Assembly (NCBI GenBank): GCA_964489215.1
Contig: CAZAYB010000084.1
Coordinates: 1 to 11,779, forward strand
Reading direction: 5' to 3'
From: CAZAYB01 sp964489215
GTDB lineage: Bacteria; Planctomycetota; Phycisphaerae; Sedimentisphaerales; Anaerohalosphaeraceae
Length of the DNA: 11,779 nt
In this document: in pieces, positions 6,631 to 11,779 of the stretch
Position numbering within the stretch: the first letter of the stretch is position 1
Layout of the letters: each line of letters opens with the position of its first letter
Made by a program: the position numbers and the translations under genes
The notes under the pieces: generated by a model
Database searches by the model: none
The model's input: the letters and a program-made list of their open reading frames with translations, nothing else
Told to the model about the DNA's origin: nothing

Positions 6631-7164
6631 CTATAAACTGTAGCTGTTGAAGCAGGTACGCTCTTCAAAACTCTTTTTCGGAGGCTGCTTGCCCTTAACC
6701 TTAGCCACCCCAACAGGAAGTATTATTCTGAGAATCTTATTACTCGGCAAATTAATAATCTCTGCTATCTTCTCAGCGTTATTATCACTCCTTAACCAAC
6801 CGTCAATCCATACACTTGCATAGCCAAGCGATGTAATCGCAAGAAGCATATTCTCAACCGCCGCCGCAGCATCCTCTACCTCAAAGCTAAGACCCTTATA
6901 AACCTTCTCAGGGTCCTTATCTAAAATACATCCTATATAAGCCTTTGCCTGACTGAAAGCCTTATTGCCCGGATGCATAGCCCTGATCTTTTCAAGAACT
7001 GTTTCATCATTTATAATAATGAATTCCGTCGTCTGACAGTTCCTTCCCGACGGAGCCAAAAGACCTGCCTCCACAATCTTCTTAAGGTCAGCTTCTTTAA
7101 CCGGATCATCTGTATAATCCATCCTGTAACTGTGACGCTTGCTTATCGCTTCAAAAAGTTCCAT
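6631..7164 (-). CDS. nitroreductase-family flavoprotein
   Basis: FMN-dependent oxidoreductase of the nitroreductase superfamily; members reduce nitro groups, quinones or flavins with NAD(P)H, but the natural substrate is usually unknown. It has 177 residues, on the short side of the family. Visible motifs: N-terminal RHSYR (9-13) and APSGRNCQ (37-44), which contact FMN; the mid region DAAAAVENMLLAITSLGYASVWIDG, the usual dimer-core helix and strand; PVGVAK near the end; and a typical family terminus FEERTCFN. ATG 7164 has GGGAG 5 bases upstream. It is the first gene of a probable two-gene operon with pyk, 18 bases apart, and diverges from trpR. The pairing with a glycolytic enzyme does not reveal a specific reaction. 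Confidence 0.9.
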   Translation of the reverse strand: MELFEAISKRHSYRMDYTDDPVKEADLKKIVEAGLLAPSGRNCQTTEFIIINDETVLEKIRAMHPGNKAFSQAKAYIGCILDKDPEKVYKGLSFEVEDAAAAVENMLLAITSLGYASVWIDGWLRSDNNAEKIAEIINLPSNKILRIILPVGVAKVKGKQPPKKSFEERTCFNSYSL

Positions 7165-7202
7165 ATTTTCTCCCGAATTTCAATATTTTATCCAATATCG
7201 TA

Positions 7203-7230
7203 ATTGTATCGAAAAAAGATAAAAATTCAA
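7203..7230 (-). promoter_or_regulatory. putative promoter of the nitroreductase-pyk operon
   Basis: On the minus strand TTGAAT (7230-7225) and TACAAT (7208-7203) are 16 bases apart. The predicted transcript start is near 7196, about 30 bases before the nitroreductase ATG. It is back to back with the trpR promoter, the two -35 boxes being only 8 bases apart. Confidence 0.55.
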
Positions 7231-7238
7231 GGATATGC

Positions 7239-7267
7239 TTTACAATCAACTCAAAAAAAGATATAAT
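7239..7267 (+). promoter_or_regulatory. sigma70-type promoter of trpR
   Basis: TTTACA (7239-7244) and a perfect TATAAT (7262-7267) are separated by 17 bases. The predicted start near 7274 leaves a leader of about 36 bases before the trpR ATG. No CTAG-centred operator like the E. coli trp operator is seen around it. Confidence 0.8.
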
Positions 7268-7309
7268 CAGTGTTTCTATTTACAGTAACAATCAAAGGCG
7301 GTGCTTGTT

Positions 7310-7564
7310 ATGACTGAAATAGCGGAAGTTTTTTGTAAGATAGGCGACCCAAAGACTATGGACAGGTTTCTCCAGGAAATGTTCACCCCCGCTGAAATAA
7401 GGGACCTCGAGCTAAGATGGAAATCCGTAAAAATGATACATGACAATGTCCCTCAGCGGAAGATCGCAAGCCAACTCAAAATCAGCCTGTGTAAAATAAC
7501 AAGGGGTTCAAAAGTGCTTAAGAAAAAAGGCTCCGTCGCAAAAAAACTTTTAAATAACGAATAA
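7310..7564 (+). CDS. trpR: TrpR-family transcriptional repressor
   Basis: Small all-helical DNA-binding protein; the E. coli homologue binds tryptophan and represses trp genes. It has 84 residues from ATG 7310; a GTG at 7301 would add three, but the AAAGGCGG ribosome site is too near it. Aligned by eye with E. coli TrpR, the helix-turn-helix QRKIASQLKISLCKITRGSKVL (49-70) matches the TrpR motif, including the signature ITRGS. Three residues that contact tryptophan in E. coli TrpR are kept: Thr44 (here Thr26), Arg54 (Arg36) and Arg84 (Arg65). Ser88 is replaced by Val69. The N-terminal arm is shorter. It is followed after 123 bases by trpB2 on the same strand, which supports a role in tryptophan control. 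A YerC-like relative is the alternative, but ITRGS favours TrpR. Confidence 0.85.
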   Translation: MTEIAEVFCKIGDPKTMDRFLQEMFTPAEIRDLELRWKSVKMIHDNVPQRKIASQLKISLCKITRGSKVLKKKGSVAKKLLNNE

Positions 7565-7643
7565 AAAATACTTTTGCTTCTGACAATAAAAACAACAGAG
7601 AAACAATAATTAAAGGGAGTTCTGATTATTGCTTTTGATCGGC

Positions 7644-7655
7644 AAAATTAATTTT
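7644..7655. promoter_or_regulatory. 12-base perfect palindrome before trpB2, possible operator
   Basis: AAAATTAATTTT is self-complementary over all 12 bases and lies 32 bases before the trpB2 start, in the 123-base trpR-trpB2 gap. It could be a repressor site or a chance match in AT-rich DNA. It does not resemble the known trp operator. Confidence 0.2.
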
Positions 7656-7687
7656 CAGGACTTTCGAAATTTAATAGGAGATGATTT

Positions 7688-9088
7688 ATGGACCGTAAGA
7701 TTTTATTAAACGAAAAAGACATACCCAAAAAGTGGTACAATATCGCAGCTGATCTGCCAAGCCCTCCTCTGCCCCCGCTCGGACCAGACGGAAAACCCGT
7801 AAGCCCGGATATGCTTGCCCCCGTTTTCCCCATGAACCTCATTGAGCAGGAAGTTAGCACAGAAAGATGGATCGACATACCAGATGAAATACTGGATATT
7901 CTCTACCGCTGGAGGCCAGCTCCTTTAAGAAGGGCAGTTGCTCTCGAAAAACATCTCGATACTCCAGCAAAAATATACTACAAGGACGAAAGCACCTCAC
8001 CGCCCGGCAGTCACAAACCAAACACCTCTGTTGCCCAGGCATGGTACAATAAACAGTTTGGAATCGAAAGACTGACAACCGAAACAGGAGCCGGACAATG
8101 GGGCTCTGCGCTCGCTTTTGCATGCAGTCTCGTTGGCCTCGAATGCAAAGTCTTTATGGTAAGAATAAGTTTTGATCAAAAGCCTTTCCGTAAGCTCATG
8201 ATGCAGGTCTGGGGTGCTAATTGCGTTGCAAGTCCAAGTGATGAAACTGATGCTGGAAAAAAAATACTTAAAGAAATGCCAGATACACCCGGAAGCCTTG
8301 GTATCGCAATATCAGAGGCCATCGAACAGGCTGTAAAGGATAAGACCGGCAAAACTCGATACTCTCTGGGAAGCGTACTGAACCACGTAATGCTGCACCA
8401 GACAATTATCGGTCTGGAAGCAAAAAAACAACTCGAAACTGCAGGCGAAAAAAAACCTGATATCGTTATAGGATGTGCAGGAGGCGGAAGCAACTTCGCC
8501 GGACTGGCATTCCCTTTCACTCAGGACAAAATTAACGGCGCAGACATAGAAATAATACCTGTCGAGCCGACAGCATGTCCAACCCTGACACGCGCACCGT
8601 TTGCTTACGATTTCGGAGATACTGCCTGCACAACCCCCCTCATGGCAATGTACACCCTTGGGCACGCTTTCGTACCGCCTCCAATACACGCAGGTGGACT
8701 CAGGTACCACGGCATGAGCCCTCTCGTTTGCCAGTGCGTTGTTGAAGGTCTCCACAACCCAAGATCCATAGACCAGGTCGAATGCTACGAAGCTGCTCTG
8801 ACATGGGCAAGAACTGAAGGATTCATCTGCGCACCGGAAACAAGTCACGCCGTAGCATGTGCAATTCAGGAAGCAAAAAAAGCTAAACAGGAAGGTAAGG
8901 AAAAGGTCATTCTATTCAACTACAGCGGACATGGACTCATGGACCTTACTGGATATGATGCATTCATGACCGGAAAACTCGATGCATACGAATTGCCCGA
9001 CTCCGAACTGGAAAAGGCTGAAGAGGTGCTAAAAGAATACCCGCCCGCTCAGCCGAACAGATCTGGAAAATGGCAAACTGCAAGATAA
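7688..9088 (+). CDS. trpB2: tryptophan synthase beta chain, TrpB2 type (PLP enzyme)
   Basis: Pyridoxal-phosphate enzyme of the TrpB2 branch, expected to join indole and L-serine into tryptophan. It has 466 residues, longer than the usual TrpB1 of about 400. Visible motifs: RPAPLRRA..LE (76-87), YYKDESTSPPGSHKPN with PLP-binding Lys110, TETGAGQWGSA (131-141, with the conserved Glu132 region), phosphate-binding GCAGGGSN (262-269), HAGGLRYHG, CAPETSHAV and C-terminal SGHGLMDLTGYD. The long N-terminal part and ETGAGQWG are marks of TrpB2. ATG 7688 has AGGAG about 7 bases upstream. No trpA is in the window, which fits TrpB2 enzymes that work without, or with weak binding to, the alpha subunit, perhaps as indole salvage. 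Co-orientation with trpR suggests control by tryptophan. A serine-deaminase-like or other beta-replacement role is possible. Confidence 0.93.
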   Translation: MDRKILLNEKDIPKKWYNIAADLPSPPLPPLGPDGKPVSPDMLAPVFPMNLIEQEVSTERWIDIPDEILDILYRWRPAPLRRAVALEKHLDTPAKIYYKDESTSPPGSHKPNTSVAQAWYNKQFGIERLTTETGAGQWGSALAFACSLVGLECKVFMVRISFDQKPFRKLMMQVWGANCVASPSDETDAGKKILKEMPDTPGSLGIAISEAIEQAVKDKTGKTRYSLGSVLNHVMLHQTIIGLEAKKQLETAGEKKPDIVIGCAGGGSNFAGLAFPFTQDKINGADIEIIPVEPTACPTLTRAPFAYDFGDTACTTPLMAMYTLGHAFVPPPIHAGGLRYHGMSPLVCQCVVEGLHNPRSIDQVECYEAALTWARTEGFICAPETSHAVACAIQEAKKAKQEGKEKVILFNYSGHGLMDLTGYDAFMTGKLDAYELPDSELEKAEEVLKEYPPAQPNRSGKWQTAR

Positions 9089-9143
9089 TGAACAAAAATA
9101 CTGAATTTTTTCGAAAAACAACGATTTTTTACAAAAAATGCAG

Positions 9144-9171
9144 TTGCAATAAGAGCTTTTTCATGTAGAAT
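9144..9171 (+). promoter_or_regulatory. putative promoter of tRNA-Tyr
   Basis: TTGCAA (9144-9149) and TAGAAT (9166-9171) are 16 bases apart, and the -10 box ends 11 bases before the mature 5' end of the tRNA, as expected for a single tRNA gene with its own promoter. Confidence 0.6.
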
Positions 9172-9182
9172 AACTGTTCTTT

Positions 9183-9265
9183 GGGTCGGTGCCCGAGTGG
9201 CTAAAGGGGACGGGCTGTAAACCCGTTGGCGCAAGTCTTCGCTGGTTCGAATCCAGCCCGGCCCA
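9183..9265 (+). tRNA. tRNA-Tyr (anticodon GUA)
   Basis: A complete cloverleaf can be folded. The acceptor stem GGGTCGG pairs with CCGGCCC (one G-U), followed by discriminator A. The D-arm is CCC...GGG with GTGG in the loop. The anticodon stem ACGGG/CCCGT closes the loop CTGTAAA, giving anticodon GTA at positions 34-36. A long variable arm follows, the class II form expected of bacterial tRNA-Tyr. The T-arm is GCTGG-TTCGAAT-CCAGC. CCA is not encoded, so it must be added by nucleotidyltransferase. It is a single gene flanked by its own promoter and terminator. Confidence 0.97.
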
Positions 9266-9267
9266 TT

Positions 9268-9299
9268 AGGTGCGTTTCGCATAGAATCGCACCTTTTTT
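9268..9299 (+). terminator. Rho-independent terminator after tRNA-Tyr
   Basis: AGGTGCG (9268-9274) pairs over seven bases with CGCACCT (9288-9294). The 13-base loop can pair further as TTC/GAA around GCATA. The stem runs into six T (9294-9299). It starts three bases after the tRNA 3' end. Confidence 0.9.
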
Positions 9300-9500
9300 C
9301 TTTTCTTCGCAAGCTATTACATATAAAGGAGTTGTGTTGTTTTTGTGTTTTTCCTCTTGCGACTCTTTGCGGCTCATTTCCTGTGATGCGCCAAAGTTCT
9401 ACTGACTTTTGAATCTTACGAATTTTTAATATTTACGCTGAACCAAAACAGGCCGGTCATGTGGTTTTTTGGATTGACTTGGCTATTTGCCGGATGAGCC

Positions 9501-10760
9501 TTAATTAGAATATTTCAAGGCAGTATTAACCAGAGTCTCGTAATTTTTCATTGTAGTTTCGCTTATCTGTCTGCCATAAGGGCTTGAAGTCGGCATAAGA
9601 ACAAAACCGGTTCCAGTGTTTGAAAGACCATCTTCAATTGTACGTTTAACCATCTCTTCAAATTCGCAATTGTCCATGTTTTCAATATCTGATATTTGAA
9701 TATTACCAAAAATAGTTACCTTTGAACCGTACTTGTCTTTGACCTCTTTAAGAGTTACATCTCCGCTTGGAGGCGTTTCAACTGGATCTATAGCGTCAGC
9801 ATTTAAACCGTTAATTATATGATCGAGCACATTTTTTATTCTGCCGTGAGAATGTATCCTTACTAGCCCGTCAGACTTTTGGATTTGATCTACCATGGGT
9901 TTTGTATATCTAACCGCGTATTCATCGAACAGATTCGGAGGAAGATATGGTTCGGTGGCATACTCCGGCCCGAAAATTCTCCACAAACGCCCCGGAAATT
10001 CTTCAGCTACTATTTCCGTCCTATTATATAGTGGAGCAGATACCTTTTCCAGAAGCTTGTGAAAAAGTTTTTGCTCAGTCATAGCGATGATTGTGAAATC
10101 CTGCATACTGAAAAGCGATGCTGCTATACAGATAGGATCTTCGGTCTCAACCATAACTATGCCTCTTTGACCAAGCTCTTTCTCCTTTTTGTACAATTTG
10201 TCTATGTCAAGGCTAATCTGGAAAAGTTCATCTGGAAGTTCAAGATAGGCTTTTAAATCGTCTGTATCTTTGAGTAAATGCTCCAGAACCCAGGTGGTGT
10301 CAACTTCAGGGTCCCTTCGCGAAACAGATTTTAGCGTTCTTTTGCCAATTTTTATGATTATTTCATTGAATTTACTACCATTTTTAATGTAATTTTTGAT
10401 TTCAACGATTTTCTTACCATAGAAAGGGTCAAGGTCCAGGCCGTTTACTTCATGGCCTCTTGAAGTCCTGGCACTTACCATTTTTATGAGATCCGTTTTT
10501 TCATTTACCAGTTGCAGAAGCGGCTTCCAGGTTGGATATTTATATACGTTAAATTCATCCGGGTCATCCGGGTTGATGTCAAATCCGGACAATTCATAAA
10601 GATTAACAGGGACTCTGTCAACAGGCGCCTGGTTCAAAGCCGCTTCCAGCCTCTGACGAGAGGTCATTTTACCCGCAGTAGAAATTTTTTCATACCTCAC
10701 TTTTTCGGACAATGCTGATTTCCTTACTAACCGTTTATTTGTCAAATACTCTTGCTTCAT
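9501..10760 (-). CDS. uroporphyrinogen decarboxylase (URO-D) superfamily protein, not HemE
   Basis: A barrel enzyme of the URO-D superfamily, which includes heme-pathway decarboxylases and corrinoid methyltransferases. It is 419 residues from the most upstream ATG, longer than HemE at about 350. The family begins near residue 32, MTSRQRLEAALN..PVDRVPV. A block RIHSHGRIKNVLDHIINGL (His303 and His305) stands where methyltransferase relatives have HxCG with a zinc-binding Cys, followed by DPVETPPSGDVTLKEVKDKYG and VTIFGNI. This HSHG plus PPSGD form is a subfamily of unknown function, so heme synthesis is not claimed. The upstream ATG has no ribosome site and overlaps a promoter-like -10 box; the true start may be Met32 (10667) or the TTG at codon 17, which has AAGGA 8 bases before it. 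It follows the symporter and its small partner on the same strand, suggesting substrate processing after uptake. Confidence 0.85.
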   Translation of the reverse strand: MKQEYLTNKRLVRKSALSEKVRYEKISTAGKMTSRQRLEAALNQAPVDRVPVNLYELSGFDINPDDPDEFNVYKYPTWKPLLQLVNEKTDLIKMVSARTSRGHEVNGLDLDPFYGKKIVEIKNYIKNGSKFNEIIIKIGKRTLKSVSRRDPEVDTTWVLEHLLKDTDDLKAYLELPDELFQISLDIDKLYKKEKELGQRGIVMVETEDPICIAASLFSMQDFTIIAMTEQKLFHKLLEKVSAPLYNRTEIVAEEFPGRLWRIFGPEYATEPYLPPNLFDEYAVRYTKPMVDQIQKSDGLVRIHSHGRIKNVLDHIINGLNADAIDPVETPPSGDVTLKEVKDKYGSKVTIFGNIQISDIENMDNCEFEEMVKRTIEDGLSNTGTGFVLMPTSSPYGRQISETTMKNYETLVNTALKYSN

Positions 10761-10786
10761 TGTAATAACTTTTTAATTGGTTTCAA
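10759..10786 (-). promoter_or_regulatory. putative internal promoter before the URO-D gene
   Basis: On the minus strand TTGAAA (10786-10781) and TACAAT (10764-10759) are 16 bases apart. The -10 box overlaps the most upstream ATG (10760), so a transcript from it would begin inside that reading frame, near 10752. This would support a start further downstream. Confidence 0.45.
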
Positions 10787-10820
10787 TAAACTAATTTTAG
10801 GGTTACCCCTATTATCCAGT

Positions 10821-10988
10821 TCAGTTATCCTGACTGTCCTCAGAGCACTCATGCTGTTTTCGGATTGTTCTGAATAAATCAATAATATTGAAGAATCCGC
10901 CAATGGTAACACATACGCTAAGTAAAGCGAATATCGAAAGACTTAAAAAGAAAAAGACCGACCAGAATTTTATCCAGAAATCAATCAT
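10821..10988 (-). CDS. small single-span membrane protein, probable symporter partner
   Basis: A 55-residue protein. ATG 10988 has AGGAG 5 bases before it, and the frame overlaps the 3' end of the symporter gene by 8 bases, a strong sign of coupled translation. Residues about 4-37 are almost wholly hydrophobic and aromatic (for example WSVFFFLSLSIFALLSV), enough for one long membrane helix. The tail, from Arg40 on, is charged and ends in an acidic stretch ECSEDSQDN. I recognise no named family. Small membrane subunits are known beside sodium-coupled transporters (MetS with MetP, DUF4212 and YjcH-type partners), so a stabilising or regulatory role for the symporter is inferred from position and shape only. 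It is not a leader peptide, since it has its own good ribosome site and no terminator follows. Confidence 0.75.
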   Translation of the reverse strand: MIDFWIKFWSVFFFLSLSIFALLSVCVTIGGFFNIIDLFRTIRKQHECSEDSQDN

Positions 10989-11779
10989 TTGAAGCTCCTT
11001 TATTTTTATCAGGAAAAACTAAAGACCCAATGAACATCAGGGCAGTTGAGATTACAATTACCGACAGTCCTATAATTTCACTTGAGATATCCAGCCCAAA
11101 AACACTCTGTACAGGTTTTAACCCGAAAAGAGCCAGGAATCCGCAAAAAAGTGACAAATATGCACCTGTACTGCTGGCCCCTTTCCAGTACAAACCCAGG
11201 GTAAGTATTGGAATTGCCCCGGTAAAGTAAATCGCTCCCGATATTGCCATATAATCCCAAAGATCCTGTCCAAGCGGATACCAAAGTCCCCAGATGAGTA
11301 CATAAATACCTATTACCACGATAAAAATCCTGGCTAACAGCAGCCTTGTTTTAGAAGAAAGCCCGTTCTTAAAACAAGGTGAAACAACATCCTGGGTCAG
11401 CACGGAACTCCAGCATAAAAGGTAACTGTCATGTGTTGACATAAATGCTGCGAGCATTCCTGCGGTGATAAGACCTATAAGACCCACAGGCAGTATCTTG
11501 CCGAGATACAACGGCATCGCCATCAAACTGACTGCTGGCCCTGGTGTGCCGTCAGAAGGAACAAAATATTCTTTTAAGTGAGGTACCTCAGACAGGTAAA
11601 CAAGTGCGCAGATTCCGAAAAAGTATGGTATTAAAAACCGTATCAGAAAACCCACAGATGAAAATATATAAAGTTTGCGTACAGTTTTGGTGCTTTCCGC
11701 TGAGCATGCCCTTATAACAGCAGTCTGCCAGAATGCACACCCAACAAGTCCAAGCATAAACATCCAAACAACATAACTG
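10981..11779 (-). CDS. sodium/solute symporter, SSS family (5' part beyond window)
   Basis: Inner-membrane carrier that couples Na+ entry to uptake of a solute such as a sugar, amino acid or carboxylate. The frame is open to the right edge; about 266 C-terminal residues are visible, roughly half of a 500-600 residue protein. Apparent membrane segments, about seven, include LGLVGCAFWQTAVI, FLIRFLIPYFFGICALVYL, ILPVGLIGLITAGMLAAFM, ARIFIVVIGIYVLIWGLW, AISGAIYFTGAIPILTLGLYW and EIIGLSVIVISTALMFIGSLVF. The block GMLAAFMSTHDSYLLCWSSVLTQDV is the well-conserved SSS segment that carries Na+-site hydroxyl residues in relatives. A methionine at 11763 is internal, because the frame continues upstream of it. 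The stop overlaps the start of the 55-residue gene by 8 bases. The substrate cannot be told; the URO-D-like gene downstream may act on the imported compound. Confidence 0.92.
   Translation of the reverse strand, partial: SYVVWMFMLGLVGCAFWQTAVIRACSAESTKTVRKLYIFSSVGFLIRFLIPYFFGICALVYLSEVPHLKEYFVPSDGTPGPAVSLMAMPLYLGKILPVGLIGLITAGMLAAFMSTHDSYLLCWSSVLTQDVVSPCFKNGLSSKTRLLLARIFIVVIGIYVLIWGLWYPLGQDLWDYMAISGAIYFTGAIPILTLGLYWKGASSTGAYLSLFCGFLALFGLKPVQSVFGLDISSEIIGLSVIVISTALMFIGSLVFPDKNKGASND

Noticed and set aside
7565..7687. Tryptophan leader peptide or attenuator between trpR and trpB2
   Set aside because: No short frame with tandem Trp codons and no alternative G-C-rich stems were found in the gap.
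8312..8848. 178-residue minus-strand frame inside trpB2
   Set aside because: It is wholly antisense to a well-conserved enzyme gene, has no family motifs and is cysteine- and serine-rich in the way shadow frames are.
9095..9140. TTTTTTCGAAAAA inverted repeat after trpB2 as a terminator
   Set aside because: The stem is almost all A-T with a loop too small to fold and no separate T-run, so it would not be stable.
9049..9312. 87-residue minus-strand frame containing GWIRTSEDLRQRVYSPSPLATRAPT
   Set aside because: It is the antisense of the tRNA-Tyr gene and its terminator; this peptide is a classic false protein made by reading class II tRNA genes backwards.

Overview
The window looks like a piece of chromosome from a free-living, moderately AT-rich bacterium. 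The best guess is Planctomycetota, in the Phycisphaerae / Sedimentisphaerales area. This is inferred from a secreted GH172/DUF2961-type protein ending in a dockerin-like double repeat, and from a URO-D-like protein beside a sodium/solute symporter, both common in that group. No 16S rRNA or other marker here proves it. There is no sign of phage, insertion sequence or CRISPR; these are ordinary chromosomal genes with several unusual pairings.

Left part (1-3657): information processing. A tRNA-dihydrouridine synthase (dusB, cut by the left edge), a one-cluster ferredoxin and a small SRP RNA (ffs) lie on the minus strand. They diverge from dnaX (DNA polymerase III tau/gamma) and recR on the plus strand. 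dnaX and recR overlap by 8 bases, with no ybaB between them. A run of nine A residues in dnaX, with stop codons just after it in both other frames, looks like a programmed slippage site that makes the short gamma subunit.

Middle (3658-7300): a secreted GH172-like protein with a dockerin-type tail on the plus strand faces a minus-strand pair, a nitroreductase followed by a pyruvate kinase that ends exactly before the C-terminal regulatory domain.

Right-middle (7165-9300): a compact divergent promoter region separates the nitroreductase/pyk pair from a TrpR-family repressor gene. This is followed by a trpB2-type tryptophan synthase beta chain without trpA, then a tRNA-Tyr(GUA) gene with its own promoter and terminator.

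Right end (9501-11779): a minus-strand operon of a sodium/solute symporter (cut by the right edge), a 55-residue single-span membrane protein overlapping its 3' end, and a URO-D superfamily protein. It is probably a transport-plus-catabolism unit of unknown substrate.

All calls rest on reading motifs by eye; no database search was run.
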